A stretch of 64,000 bases of DNA from NCBI RefSeq assembly GCF_022698145.1, contig NZ_JALDAX010000010.1, positions 1 through 64,000 of the forward strand. The letters are read 5' to 3'. A model generated the notes under the pieces. It did no database searches. It worked only from the letters and a program-made list of their open reading frames with translations, and was not told the DNA's origin. Of the stretch, positions 18,249 to 27,082 are shown one piece after another. Positions within the stretch are counted from its first letter, which is position 1. Every line of letters begins with the position of its first letter. This DNA is from Streptomyces spinosisporus (GTDB taxonomy: Bacteria > Actinomycetota > Actinomycetes > Streptomycetales > Streptomycetaceae). The position numbers and the translations under genes were made by a program.

Positions 18249-18626
18249 ATGAGCAGTCAGGCAGATCACGGGCACGAGCTGATCCCGCGACCCGAGCTGA
18301 CGCCGGATGCCTTGCGTGCCGCCCTCGCCGTCGTTGCTCCTGGGCGCCTGGACGAGATGCAGGCCATGAAGGAGGATGCCTTCGCCAAGGCCGTCGAGTG
18401 GCAGTCGCTCAGTCCTGTGCAGAGCTGGGTCCTCATCTGGGCCAAGGAGATCGAGATCGCTCGCCGTCCAGACCTCTCCACTCGCCTCGCCCGAGCGCGG
18501 CGCGATCTCGAACATGAGGATCCGGACATCGCACGAGAAGCCCTGCGTGAACTGAGCGCAGTCATGGACGAGGCCCTGAAGGCAGTGCGCGAGTGGCTGG
18601 TTCGGCTATCAAGTCGTCGTGCGTAG
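18249..18626 (+). CDS. DUF6247-like hypothetical protein
   Basis: A 125-residue, mostly helical, soluble protein. The opening LIPRPELTPDALRAALAVVA followed by a DEMQAMKEDAFAKAVE segment and a WAKEIEIARRPDL helix fits the DUF6247 family, often seen in Streptomyces next to small toxin-like or regulator genes. Here no RelE-like or other partner is present immediately after it. GGGAGG precedes the ATG. It lies 58 bases downstream of the winged-helix gene. Function unknown. Confidence 0.65.
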   Translation: MSSQADHGHELIPRPELTPDALRAALAVVAPGRLDEMQAMKEDAFAKAVEWQSLSPVQSWVLIWAKEIEIARRPDLSTRLARARRDLEHEDPDIAREALRELSAVMDEALKAVREWLVRLSSRRA

Positions 18627-18793
18627 CGAGCGCGTCTACGTCGTCCACATCACGTATCTAGGGTGCTGAGGGCCTTACGGCCGGTAGAAGCACGATCCGG
18701 AACCGAGGGACCGGAACCGGACACTTTCACCGGACGCACGTCCCCGCCCGAGCCCAAGCTCGCTTCCTCCCGCGACCCTCGTAGGGTTGCCCC

Positions 18794-19681
18794 ATGACCG
18801 AAGAGCCCTCCCGGCGTCTGCTGCTGGTGCATGCGCATCCGGACGACGAGTCGATCAACAACGGCGCGACCATGGCCGCGTATGCCGCCGGGGGTGCCCG
18901 GGTGACCCTGGTCACCTGCACGCTCGGCGAGCGTGGCGAGGTCATCCCGCCGGAGCTGCAGCACCTGGCCGGCCCGGCCCTCGGCGCGTACCGGCAGCGT
19001 GAGCTCGCCGCCGCCATGGAGGCGCTCGGTGTCGAGGACTTCCGGCTGCTCGGCGGCCCGGGCCGCTACAGCGACTCCGGGATGATGGGCCTGCCCGACA
19101 ACGACGACCCGGGCTGCTTCTGGCAGGCGGACGTCGACGAGGCGGCCCGGTATCTCGTCGAGGTGATCCTGGAGGTGCGCCCGCAGGTCCTCGTCACCTA
19201 CGACGAGAACGGCGGCTACGGCCACCCCGACCACATCCAGGCCCACCGCGTCGCCATGCGCGCCGCCGACCTGGCCGCCGAGGCGGGATGGCCGATCCCC
19301 AAGGTCTACTGGAACCGGGTGCCCCGGTCCGTCGCCGAGGACGCCTTCGCCCGGCTTGCGGAGAATCTGCCCGCTCTGCCCTTCTCCAAGGCCGCCGTCG
19401 TCGACGACGTACCGGGTGTCGTGGCGGACGAGCGGATCACCGCCACCATCGACGGCACCGCGTACGCCGCCGCCAAGGCCGCCGCGATGCGGGCACACGC
19501 CACACAGATCGAGGTCGCCGAGGGCGGAGGCTCCTTCGCGCTCTCCAACGAACTCGCACAGCCCCTCTTCTCCACCGAGTACTACGAGTTGGTGCGCGGG
19601 CAGGCCGGCGGGCCGCGGGAGACCGACCTGTTCGCCGGGCTGAACCCCGATGCCGGCACGACTGCCGGGGAGGCGTCATGA
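18794..19681 (+). CDS. mshB: GlcNAc-Ins deacetylase of mycothiol synthesis
   Basis: A 295-residue PIG-L/LmbE-family zinc deacetylase. It removes the acetyl group from 1D-myo-inositol 2-acetamido-2-deoxy-glucopyranoside in mycothiol synthesis. The metal-site motif AHPDDE (H15, D18) and a second GGYGHPDH with the ligand His144 are present, and length and spacing match MshB rather than the related Mca. The gene sits beside a small membrane protein gene with a 4-base ATGA overlap. In M. tuberculosis mshB (Rv1170) begins the same chromosomal stretch that later contains fdxC and dapC, which agrees with this window. Confidence 0.9.
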   Translation: MTEEPSRRLLLVHAHPDDESINNGATMAAYAAGGARVTLVTCTLGERGEVIPPELQHLAGPALGAYRQRELAAAMEALGVEDFRLLGGPGRYSDSGMMGLPDNDDPGCFWQADVDEAARYLVEVILEVRPQVLVTYDENGGYGHPDHIQAHRVAMRAADLAAEAGWPIPKVYWNRVPRSVAEDAFARLAENLPALPFSKAAVVDDVPGVVADERITATIDGTAYAAAKAAAMRAHATQIEVAEGGGSFALSNELAQPLFSTEYYELVRGQAGGPRETDLFAGLNPDAGTTAGEAS

Positions 19682-20088
19682 ACGAGCAAGGCTCCCTGCT
19701 CACCCAGCCCCTGCGGCCGCCGTCCGCCGGACGCACGGTCCTGTACCTCGGGCTCTTCGTGCTCGGTGTGGTCGTCGGCGCGGCCGGTGCGCTGTTGCAG
19801 GGCGCCTGGTTCCCGGGCGGTCTGCTGCTCGCCCTGGCCGGCGAGGCGGGGCTCTGCCTCGGCGGCGGATGGGCCACCGGCGGCCGGGGCGGTGCCATCG
19901 CGCCCGCCGCCGGCTGGATCATCGCCGTCATCCTGCTCACCGCCACCCGGCCCGAAGGAGACTTCCTCTTCGGCGCGGGAGGGGGCTCCTACCTCTTCCT
20001 CCTCGGTGGCATGGCTGTTGCTGTGATCTGCGCCACCCTTGGGCAGGGGCGGCAACCGGGCGGCCGTGACGTCCGACTTGGCAAGTGA
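19678..20088 (+). CDS. DUF6113-like small membrane protein
   Basis: A 136-residue membrane protein with about four hydrophobic segments (LYLGLFVLGVVVGAAGALLQ; GLLLALAGEAGLCLGGGWAT; a segment about IAPAAGWIIAVILL; and LFLLGGMAVAVICATL). It starts at the ATG overlapping the mshB stop (ATGA), so it is co-translated with mshB. No catalytic motif is visible. Its constant linkage to mshB in streptomycetes suggests a related role, but this is not known. Confidence 0.7.
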   Translation: MNEQGSLLTQPLRPPSAGRTVLYLGLFVLGVVVGAAGALLQGAWFPGGLLLALAGEAGLCLGGGWATGGRGGAIAPAAGWIIAVILLTATRPEGDFLFGAGGGSYLFLLGGMAVAVICATLGQGRQPGGRDVRLGK

Positions 20089-20242
20089 CGTACCACTTCG
20101 CCGTTAAAGGCGCGTGCGAGTCCCGTGTGGGTTTCCCCGGCGGTCATGGGATACACGCCAGAGGTGGCCAGTATGGTGGTGCGCGCCGCCGAGCCGCCCG
20201 TGAGGTTGTGTCGGGCGGCGGAGCCAACCGGGAGAACCTGCC

Positions 20243-22471
20243 TTGAGTCGTGAAACTGACACTCCGTCCTCCGGGCCCAACGGGCACGGCGGAGCCGCAT
20301 ACCCGTCGGGTACGCCGCCGTACGGGACGCCCACGGCTTCCGACGCCGGTGCGGACGCGGGCCGTTCGGCCGCGCAGCCGGAGGACCGCAAGACCGAGAC
20401 CACGCTGACGACCCGGATCCGGATCAACATCCCCGGATCGCGGCCCATCCCGCCGGTCGTCGTGCGCACGCCGGTCGCGGACACCGAGAGCTCCGACGAG
20501 AGCCCCCGGACCGATCCTCCCGCGCCCGCGGCGACCCAGGCCATGGGCACCGTCGAGCCGCCGGCCGAGCCCGCCCAGCCCGCCGAGGAGAAGACCAGCG
20601 ACTGGTTCGCGCCCCGCAAGTCGGCCGCGCCCAAGGGCGGTCAGGGCGGCGGCGCCACCAACGGCGCCGGAACACCGGGCGGTTCACCCGCGACGGGCAC
20701 ACCCGGCGCGGGTGCCGGGGCTCCCGGCCCGGGCGCCGCTCCCGGCGCTCCGCGCCCGGCCGGCGGACGCCCCGGCGGCGTGGTCGGCTCCATGAGCGTG
20801 CCGGGCGGCTCGCGCCCCGGCGGTGCGAGCGGCGCCGGAACCCGTCCCGGCCAGACGAACGGCTCCGGGCTGCCCGGAGCGACCGGCGGGCCCGTGGCCC
20901 CCGGGCACGGCGGCGGCACCGGCTCCTTCGACGTCACCGAGGCGCTGGGCGCGGGACCGCTCGGCAACGGCCCTCGCTCCGACGGCGGCGAACCGCGCCG
21001 CGACGAGCTGCCGTACTTCTCGGACTCCGACACGGGCACCCAGAACACCCCGAACGGCCAGGGCGGCTACGGCGCCCCTGTCGGCGTGAGCGACTTCAAC
21101 GCGCCCGGCGGCCAGGGCCCCGCGGGCCCGACGAGCGGTCCGGTCACCGGCGAAGGGCCGCTGGCCCCGCCCCGCGGCACCGGCGGTCCCGGTGGACCCG
21201 CCGGACCGGGCGGCCCCGGCGGCATGGGCGGCCCGCACGGCGCGGGCCTCGGCCCCGGCGGCGGCCTCAGCGACGACACCGCGATCCTCACCCCGCAGAA
21301 GCCCGCCCCCGAGCCGGGTGCGCAGGGCGGCTACCCCGCGCCCGACAACATCTCCGGGCACACCGTCACCAGCGGCATCCCGGTCGTGCCGCCCGGCGCG
21401 AACTCGCCCTTCGGGCCCGGCGGCACGGGCGAGGCGCCGGTGCCGCACACACCCCCGAGGCTCCCCGAGCCGGTCGCGCAGAACGTGCCGTCCTCCTCCT
21501 CTTCGAAGAAGAAGCAGAAGAAGGGGAGCAACAAGCTGGTGCTCGTCGGCACCGCTGTGGTCGTCGTGGCCGGTCTCGCCTACGGCGCCGGGCTGCTGAT
21601 GAACCACTCCGACGTGCCCAAGGGCACCACCGTGCTCGGCGTCGACATCGGCGGCGGCACCCGCGACGACGCCGTCAAGAAGCTCGACGAGGCCTTCGGC
21701 GGCAATGTGAACAAGCCGCTGAAGCTGTCGGTGGGCGGCAAGACGGTCTCGCTCAAGCCGGATCAGGCGGGCCTCCAGCTGGACGAGCAGGCCACCGTCG
21801 GCGCGGCCGCGCAGAGCGACTACAACCCGGTCTCCGTCATCGGCTCCCTCTTCGGCAACCACCGCGTCGTCGACCCGGTCATGCCCGTCGACGAGGAGAA
21901 GCTGGCCGCCGCCCTGAAGGCCACCTCCACCTCCGGCGGCTCCGGCTCGATGACCGAGGGCACGATCCAGTTCAAGTCCGGCAAGGCCGTCGCCGTCTAC
22001 GGCAAGGCGGGCAAGGGCATCGACGTCGCCAAGTCCACCGAGGCCGTCGAGGAGGCGTACCGCACCCAGGTGGAGACCGGCTCGGCCCCGGCGGTCGCCG
22101 TCCCGACGACGACCCAGAAGCCGTCGGTCTCCGATGCCGAGGTCGACCGGATGATGAACGAGTTCGCCAAGCCGGCGATGTCGGGCATCGTCACCATCGA
22201 GGCGGGCGGGGTGCAGGTCAAGTTCAGCCCCCAGAACTCGCTGTGGAAGTTCCTCGGCGTCAGGGCGGTCGGCGGCAAGCTGGTCGAGCACTACGACACG
22301 ACCGCGCTGAAGAACCTGTACGGCGGCGCCTGGGACGGCGTCCTGGTCACCCGCGGCAACGGCAAGAAGACCCCCGTGACACCCCAGGACGTCATCAGCG
22401 CCATGCGCAAGCCCCTCCTCGGCAAGACACCGGCCGAGCGCGTGGGCGTGATCGAGACCAACGCCGGTTAG
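20243..22471 (+). CDS. Membrane protein with long Gly/Pro-rich cytoplasmic region and peptidoglycan-binding-like ectodomain
   Basis: A 742-residue protein starting at TTG behind GGGAGAA. Residues 1 to about 425 are low complexity, rich in Gly, Pro and Ala, with repeated GGPGGP-like stretches. A Lys-rich patch (SSSSSKKKQKKGSNK) precedes a single membrane helix (LVLVGTAVVVVAGLAYGAGL). The outer part has repeated domains of the putative peptidoglycan-binding type (PG_binding_4: GVDIGGGTRDDAVKKLDEAF... LKLSVGGKTVSLKPDQAGLQ). A VanW domain, often found after such repeats, is not seen. Role in the cell wall is likely but unproven. TTG is the only start I could fit. Confidence 0.7.
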   Translation: MSRETDTPSSGPNGHGGAAYPSGTPPYGTPTASDAGADAGRSAAQPEDRKTETTLTTRIRINIPGSRPIPPVVVRTPVADTESSDESPRTDPPAPAATQAMGTVEPPAEPAQPAEEKTSDWFAPRKSAAPKGGQGGGATNGAGTPGGSPATGTPGAGAGAPGPGAAPGAPRPAGGRPGGVVGSMSVPGGSRPGGASGAGTRPGQTNGSGLPGATGGPVAPGHGGGTGSFDVTEALGAGPLGNGPRSDGGEPRRDELPYFSDSDTGTQNTPNGQGGYGAPVGVSDFNAPGGQGPAGPTSGPVTGEGPLAPPRGTGGPGGPAGPGGPGGMGGPHGAGLGPGGGLSDDTAILTPQKPAPEPGAQGGYPAPDNISGHTVTSGIPVVPPGANSPFGPGGTGEAPVPHTPPRLPEPVAQNVPSSSSSKKKQKKGSNKLVLVGTAVVVVAGLAYGAGLLMNHSDVPKGTTVLGVDIGGGTRDDAVKKLDEAFGGNVNKPLKLSVGGKTVSLKPDQAGLQLDEQATVGAAAQSDYNPVSVIGSLFGNHRVVDPVMPVDEEKLAAALKATSTSGGSGSMTEGTIQFKSGKAVAVYGKAGKGIDVAKSTEAVEEAYRTQVETGSAPAVAVPTTTQKPSVSDAEVDRMMNEFAKPAMSGIVTIEAGGVQVKFSPQNSLWKFLGVRAVGGKLVEHYDTTALKNLYGGAWDGVLVTRGNGKKTPVTPQDVISAMRKPLLGKTPAERVGVIETNAG

Positions 22472-22491
22472 CCGCAGGGCGGTTGACGTTC

Positions 22492-22528
22492 GAGGGGGCG
22501 CCCGGGTCCATGACCGGGGCGCCCCCTC
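22492..22528. terminator. Hairpin terminator
   Basis: AGGGGGCGCCC (22493-22503) pairs with its complement at 22517-22527, with further pairs (GGT/ACC) after one mismatch. It lies 22 bases after the stop at 22471. Confidence 0.65.
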
Positions 22529-22713
22529 CGGCGTGGTGGCGGCTTTCCGCCGCCGTCGAACAAAATCATTTTTTCCGCACTCCCGTGCCACCTAGGATCA
22601 CTGCGGCGCATGGGCCGAACCAAGTTCACCCCATGGAGTCGGGGGGTTCGTCGTGCGCTCGTTCAGGCACTCCTGCCGGCTCCGGCGGGTCCGAGTGCAG
22701 GATGGGTGAGTGG

Positions 22714-23118
22714 ATGAGCGCAAGGAAGAAAGCCCTCGTGGGCCTGGCGAGTGCGGCACTGGTTGTCGGCTTCACCGGTACCGCGTCCGCGGGGAGCTAC
22801 AACGGCAAGTGTGAGTCCGCGGGCGGCGGCGAGGTGTGCATCTACCGCCTCGCGAACTACGGCGGCGGCCTGTACGACACGCTCTACAGCAAGACCACGT
22901 ACAGCGGCAGCACGTACTACGGCACCAGCACGGCCATCGACAACACCATGTCCTCGGTGAAGAACATGGACCCCGACACGCTCGTGTACTTCTACCAGTA
23001 CTCCGGCTACACCGGCGCCCTCACCGGCATCCCCCCGGGCGAGCAGATCAACCAGGTGCCCAACGACAACACGGCGAGCTCGCACTGCTTCGGCTCGAAC
23101 TCCGCCTGCCCGAACTGA
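22714..23118 (+). CDS. Secreted peptidase inhibitor, I36 family
   Basis: A 134-residue exported protein. A Sec signal peptide (SARKKALVGLASAALVVGFT, cleavage near TASA) is followed by a mature region of about 108 residues with four cysteines (GKC, EVC, SHC, SAC), enough for two disulfides. The pattern CESAGGGEVCIYRLANYGG and the Tyr/Gly/Ser-rich beta strands match the I36 metalloprotease-inhibitor family (SMPI type). The ATG at 22714 is chosen; an in-frame ATG at 22702 is an alternative. The gene stands alone, between two hairpins, and probably acts outside the cell against proteases. Confidence 0.75.
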   Translation: MSARKKALVGLASAALVVGFTGTASAGSYNGKCESAGGGEVCIYRLANYGGGLYDTLYSKTTYSGSTYYGTSTAIDNTMSSVKNMDPDTLVYFYQYSGYTGALTGIPPGEQINQVPNDNTASSHCFGSNSACPN

Positions 23119-23125
23119 ACGCGAC

Positions 23126-23151
23126 GATGCGCCCCTTCACCGGGGCGCATC
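23126..23151 (+). terminator. Hairpin terminator
   Basis: A perfect 10-bp stem (GATGCGCCCC and its complement) with a 6-base loop lies 7 bases after the inhibitor stop. Confidence 0.65.
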
Positions 23152-23190
23152 CCGTTCGGGCCGCCCTTCTCGAAGGAAGCGTCTGACCTG

Positions 23191-24120
23191 ATGCGCAAGA
23201 GCCCAGCGGCCGTCGGCGTCGCCGCCCTGTGTGCCGTACTGCTGTCGGGATGCCAGTCGTCGGGTGACGGGACGCCGAGCGAGCCCGAGATCTCCGCCTC
23301 CCCGGCCACGAAGACCGTCGCCGGTGTCCGGGTGCCGGTCCTCCCTCTCGACGCCTACACCGTCGACGCGCAGCAGCAGGAAGAGCTCGACCGGGCCGTC
23401 GACCAGCTGGCCCAGACGTGCATGAAGGCGAAGGGCTACACCTGGCCCGCCCGTCTCGAGCAGCTCGGCGTACCGCGCTCGGCCAACGAGCGGCGCTACG
23501 GCGTCACCGACCCCGAAGCGGTGAAGGTCTACGGCTATCAGCTGGCCCCGCCGGTCGGCGTGACGCCGGCGCAACTGGCCGAGGAGGCGCGGCAGGAGAA
23601 GAAGCGCAAGGCCCTCATGACGGACGCGCTCACCAAGGCCTACACCGGCCGCAGCGGCAAGACGGCCTCGGCGAGCCACACGGGCGGCTGCCGCGGCAAG
23701 GCCCTGAAGCAACTCGGCCTGCCCCAGGGCGGCGAGGCGCTGACCGCCGTCGACCTGGCCCAGCAGCAGAGCTTCCAGCGCACGGAGGCGGACAGCCGGG
23801 CCAGGGCCGCGAACGCCAAGTGGAGCGCCTGCATGAAAAAGGCCGGCTACCGCTACGCGAACCCGCACGTCGCCGCGGCCGACCCGGCCTGGTGGACGAA
23901 GGGCGCGGACCCCGCCGCCCCGAACAGGGCCGGAGCCCGTGAGATCGCCACCGCGGTGGCCGATGTGCGGTGCAAGCGGCAGGTGGACTATGTGACCGTC
24001 TGGCAGTCCGTCGAGACCACCTACCAGCACAAGATCATCGCGGCCAACAGGAAGGAACTCGACGCCGTCCGGCAGGCGCGGCGCAACGCCCTGCGAAAGG
24101 CGCACGAAGTCCTCCGCTGA
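23191..24120 (+). CDS. Lipoprotein of unknown function
   Basis: A 309-residue exported lipoprotein. The signal peptide MRKSPAAVGVAALCAVLLSG ends at a lipobox (LSGC), and a short Ser/Pro linker follows. The mature part is helical and rich in Lys, Arg and Ala, with repeated motifs around cysteines (AQTCMKAKGYTW near the start; KWSACMKKAGYRY later). This Cys-Met-Lys-x-x-Gly-Tyr pattern recurs in actinobacterial lipoproteins of unknown role. GAAGGAAG precedes the ATG. It lies between the inhibitor terminator and the ABC/two-component operon and is probably transcribed on its own. Confidence 0.7.
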   Translation: MRKSPAAVGVAALCAVLLSGCQSSGDGTPSEPEISASPATKTVAGVRVPVLPLDAYTVDAQQQEELDRAVDQLAQTCMKAKGYTWPARLEQLGVPRSANERRYGVTDPEAVKVYGYQLAPPVGVTPAQLAEEARQEKKRKALMTDALTKAYTGRSGKTASASHTGGCRGKALKQLGLPQGGEALTAVDLAQQQSFQRTEADSRARAANAKWSACMKKAGYRYANPHVAAADPAWWTKGADPAAPNRAGAREIATAVADVRCKRQVDYVTVWQSVETTYQHKIIAANRKELDAVRQARRNALRKAHEVLR

Positions 24121-24130
24121 ACCGGCAGCC

Positions 24131-24144
24131 ATGACATCTGTCAT
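24131..24144. promoter_or_regulatory. Palindromic operator ATGACA-TC-TGTCAT
   Basis: A perfect inverted repeat, 6-bp arms with a 2-base centre, 61 bases upstream of the first possible start of the ABC exporter gene. The operon encodes a DesR-like response regulator, and regulators of this class bind short palindromes in front of their own ABC-kinase-regulator operons, so this is a good candidate for its binding site. The assignment is inferred from position and symmetry. Confidence 0.5.
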
Positions 24145-24204
24145 ACGCCACTCAGGACCGCCGACACTGCCGGGCCCCGGCCCCGCGCAGCCACGATGGT
24201 TCAC

Positions 24205-25155
24205 ATGACGACGACAGCGACAGTGACCGCCGCCCCGGTGGTCGGCTTCGATCAGGTGAGCAAGGTGTACGGGAGCGTCCGGGCCGTGGACGGGCTGACG
24301 CTCGCGCTGCACCCAGGGGAGACCGTGGCCCTGCTCGGGCCCAACGGCGCCGGGAAGTCGACCACGCTCGACCTGCTGCTCGGGCTGAAGCACGCCGACA
24401 GCGGCACGGTCCGCGTCTTCGGCACCTCTCCGCGCGAGGCGATCGTCGCCGGGCGGGTGGGCGCGATGCTGCAGAGCGGCGGGCTGATGGACGAGGTCAC
24501 CGTCGCCGAGCTGGTCGGGCTCGGCTGCGCGCTGCACCCGAAGGCGTACAAGGTCACCGACGTCCTCGCCCGGGCCGGCATCAGCCAGATCGCCGACCGC
24601 AAGGTCAACAAGCTCTCCGGCGGCCAGGCCCAGCGCGTCCGCTTCGCCCTCGCCACCGCCGGCGACAGCGATCTGATCGTCCTGGACGAGCCCACCACCG
24701 GCATGGACGTCTCCGCCCGCCAGGCCTTCTGGGCGACCATGCGCGAGCAGGCCGACCAGGGCCGTACGGTCCTGTTCGCCACGCACTACCTGGAGGAGGC
24801 CGACGCCATCGCCGACCGGGTGCTCGTCCTGCACCGCGGGCGCCTCCTCGCCGACGGCACCGCGGCCGAGATCAAGGCGAAGGCCGGGGCGCGGCGGGTG
24901 GCGTTCGACCTGGAGGGCCAGGTCGACGAGGCGACCCTGCGCGGGCTTCCCTTCCTGACCTCGATCTCCGTGTCGAACAGCGGCCCCGCCGAGGGCTCCG
25001 TGCACACCGTCCGCCTGCAGTCCTCCGACGCCGACGCGACCGTGCACGCCCTCTACGGCCTCGGCCTCTACCCCCGCAATCTCGAAGTCGCCGGGCTCGG
25101 CCTGGAGCAGGCCTTCGTCGCCATCACCGCCGCCGAGGAGGCCAAGCAGTCGTGA
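24205..25155 (+). CDS. ABC exporter ATP-binding protein (DrrA type)
   Basis: A 316-residue ATPase. Walker A GPNGAGKST, signature LSGGQAQRVRFALAT and Walker B LIVLDEPTTGMD are all present, and the C-terminal extension is like that of drug-resistance ATPases. The ATG at 24205 (MTTTATV) is preferred over 24196 (MVHMTTT), as neither has a good ribosome site and the transcript may be leaderless. The stop overlaps the permease start by 4 bases. It is first in an ABC, permease, kinase, regulator operon of the kind that responds to membrane or antibiotic stress. Confidence 0.85.
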   Translation: MTTTATVTAAPVVGFDQVSKVYGSVRAVDGLTLALHPGETVALLGPNGAGKSTTLDLLLGLKHADSGTVRVFGTSPREAIVAGRVGAMLQSGGLMDEVTVAELVGLGCALHPKAYKVTDVLARAGISQIADRKVNKLSGGQAQRVRFALATAGDSDLIVLDEPTTGMDVSARQAFWATMREQADQGRTVLFATHYLEEADAIADRVLVLHRGRLLADGTAAEIKAKAGARRVAFDLEGQVDEATLRGLPFLTSISVSNSGPAEGSVHTVRLQSSDADATVHALYGLGLYPRNLEVAGLGLEQAFVAITAAEEAKQS

Positions 25156-25883
25156 ACAGCCTGATCAAGCTGGAGCTCGCCCGAGCCCTGCGCAACCGCA
25201 AGTTCCTGTTCTTCTCCGTGATCTACCCCTCGGTCATCTTCCTGCTCGCCTCCAGCCAGACGGGCACGGTCGACGGCACCGGCCTGAGCGTGGCGTCGTA
25301 CGTCATGGTCTCCATGGCCTCCTTCGGCGCCCTGACCGCCGTGCTGATGGGCAACAGCGAGCGCATCGCCAAGGAGCGCGAGAGCGGCTGGGTACGGCAG
25401 CTGCGGCTGACCACGCTGCCCGGGCGCGGCTACGTCCTCGCCAAGACCGCCAGCGCCGCCGTGGTCAGCCTGCCGTCGATCGTCGTCGTCTTCCTGGTCG
25501 CCGCCGCCGTGAAGGACGTACGCCTGGAGGCCTGGCAGTGGCTCGCCCTCACCGGCGCGATCTGGGCCGGCAGCCTGGTCTTCGCCGCGCTCGGGGTCGC
25601 CATCGGCTATATCGCCTCCGGCGACGCGGTCCGCCCCATCACGATGATCATCTACTTCGGTCTGTCGATCCTCGGCGGTCTGTGGTTCCCGTCCAACGGC
25701 TTCCCCCAGTGGCTGCAGGACATCGCGAAGTGGCTGCCCACGCACGCGTACGCTGCGGTGGGACGGGCCATCGAACAGAGCCAGGCCCCGCACGCCCAGG
25801 ACGTCGGCATCCTCGTCGTCTTCTTCCTGCTCTTCGCGGGCGGCGCGGCCTGGCTGTACCGGAAGGACACGCTGAAGGCGTGA
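25152..25883 (+). CDS. ABC-2 type exporter permease
   Basis: A 243-residue membrane protein with about six hydrophobic segments and the ABC-2 pattern ending in LGGLWFPSNGFPQWLQDIAK and WLPTHAYA. The start (GTG at 25152) overlaps the ATPase gene stop. With the preceding ATPase it forms an exporter, probably of a lipid or lipid-targeting compound, but the substrate is not evident. Confidence 0.8.
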   Translation: MNSLIKLELARALRNRKFLFFSVIYPSVIFLLASSQTGTVDGTGLSVASYVMVSMASFGALTAVLMGNSERIAKERESGWVRQLRLTTLPGRGYVLAKTASAAVVSLPSIVVVFLVAAAVKDVRLEAWQWLALTGAIWAGSLVFAALGVAIGYIASGDAVRPITMIIYFGLSILGGLWFPSNGFPQWLQDIAKWLPTHAYAAVGRAIEQSQAPHAQDVGILVVFFLLFAGGAAWLYRKDTLKA

Positions 25884-25888
25884 GCACC

Positions 25889-27082
25889 ATGACGGAAGAC
25901 CCGCATGTGGACGAGGCCCGGGCGGAGCGGCTGGTGCGCCTGGGGGAGCCGGCCCGCACCCCGCGTGAGGCCATGTACAAGCTGGTGTGGATCCTGCCCT
26001 GGCTGGTCTTCCTCGCCGCCCCGGTGCGCGACCTGACCGGCGGCCACCACTCCACCGGTGCCACCGCCGCCGGCTGGGCGGGCCTGCTCGCCTTCGTCGC
26101 GGTCTACATGACGGTGGTCTTCCGGAACATGGGCCGGGCCCTGCCCGCCCGCGTCGTCGCCGGCCTGCTCGCCGTGCTCGCCGTCCTCGCGGTCACCCTG
26201 TGCCTCACCCTCGGCGGCCACTGGCTCGGACTGTTCGTGTACGTCTCGGTCAGCTGCGGGCTGACCCTGCCGCTGCGGGCCTCGTACTGGACGATCCCGC
26301 TGACCACCGCGGCCTTCCTGGCCGTCGGGCTGCGCGAGGACCAGGACACCGCCTGGGGCCTGGTCCTGGTGGTGCTGCTGGTCGGTTACTCCATGACCGG
26401 TGTACGCCAACTGGTCAGCACGACCATCGAGTTGCAGAAGGCCCGCGCCACCGTCGCCCAACTGGCCGCCAACGAGGAGCGGTTGCGCCTCGCCCGCGAC
26501 CTGCACGACCTGCTCGGCCACTCCCTGTCGCTGATCACGCTGAAGAGCGAGCTGGCGGGCCGTATGCTCCCCGGCCACCCCGACAAGGCGGCCCAGCAGG
26601 TCGCCGACATCGAGCAGGTCAGCCGCCAGGCCCTGGTGGACGTCCGCGAGGCCGTCACCGGCTACCGCCGCGCCCGGCTGTCCGCGGAGCTCGCGGGCGC
26701 CCAGGTCGCCCTGACGGCGGCCGGCATCGTCGCCGACGTGCCGCACGAACCGGACCTGTCCGCCGTCCCCGAGGAGAGCGAGGCCGCCCTGGCCTGGGCG
26801 GTGCGCGAGGCGGTCACCAACGTCGTACGGCACAGCGGCGCCGGGCGCTGCACGGTGGAGGTGCTCCGACGGCAGACCCTGGACGGGCAGATGCTGGAGG
26901 TCTCCGTCGAGGACGACGGCTCCGGCGGTTCCGGCGACGGCCCGGGCAACGGTCTGACGGGCCTGCGCGAACGGCTGGAGAAGGCGGGCGGCACCCTGGA
27001 GGCGGGCCGTGCCAGGCACGGCTTCCGGCTGGTCGCCCGGGCGCCCGCGGACCCGCCCCCGGCCGTAGGATCCGAGGCATGA
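25889..27082 (+). CDS. Sensor histidine kinase, DesK/NarL-partner type
   Basis: A 397-residue HisKA_3 kinase. The N-terminal half has about five to six membrane helices. The dimerisation segment holds the phosphoacceptor His206 in LRLARDLHDLLGHSLSLI. The C-terminal HATPase domain has the N box EAVTNVVRHS and G box DGPGNGLTGLRERLE. The ATG at 25889 is chosen; a GTG at 25880 overlapping the permease stop by 4 bases is also possible. The stop overlaps the regulator start (ATGA). The membrane-embedded sensor without a large outer domain fits sensing within the bilayer, as in DesK and LiaS. Confidence 0.85.
   Translation: MTEDPHVDEARAERLVRLGEPARTPREAMYKLVWILPWLVFLAAPVRDLTGGHHSTGATAAGWAGLLAFVAVYMTVVFRNMGRALPARVVAGLLAVLAVLAVTLCLTLGGHWLGLFVYVSVSCGLTLPLRASYWTIPLTTAAFLAVGLREDQDTAWGLVLVVLLVGYSMTGVRQLVSTTIELQKARATVAQLAANEERLRLARDLHDLLGHSLSLITLKSELAGRMLPGHPDKAAQQVADIEQVSRQALVDVREAVTGYRRARLSAELAGAQVALTAAGIVADVPHEPDLSAVPEESEAALAWAVREAVTNVVRHSGAGRCTVEVLRRQTLDGQMLEVSVEDDGSGGSGDGPGNGLTGLRERLEKAGGTLEAGRARHGFRLVARAPADPPPAVGSEA

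Noticed and set aside
18700..18722. GGAAC-type boxes before mshB as a SigR promoter
   Set aside because: GGAACCG occurs twice but no GTT element follows at 16-18 bases, so the match to the SigR consensus is poor.
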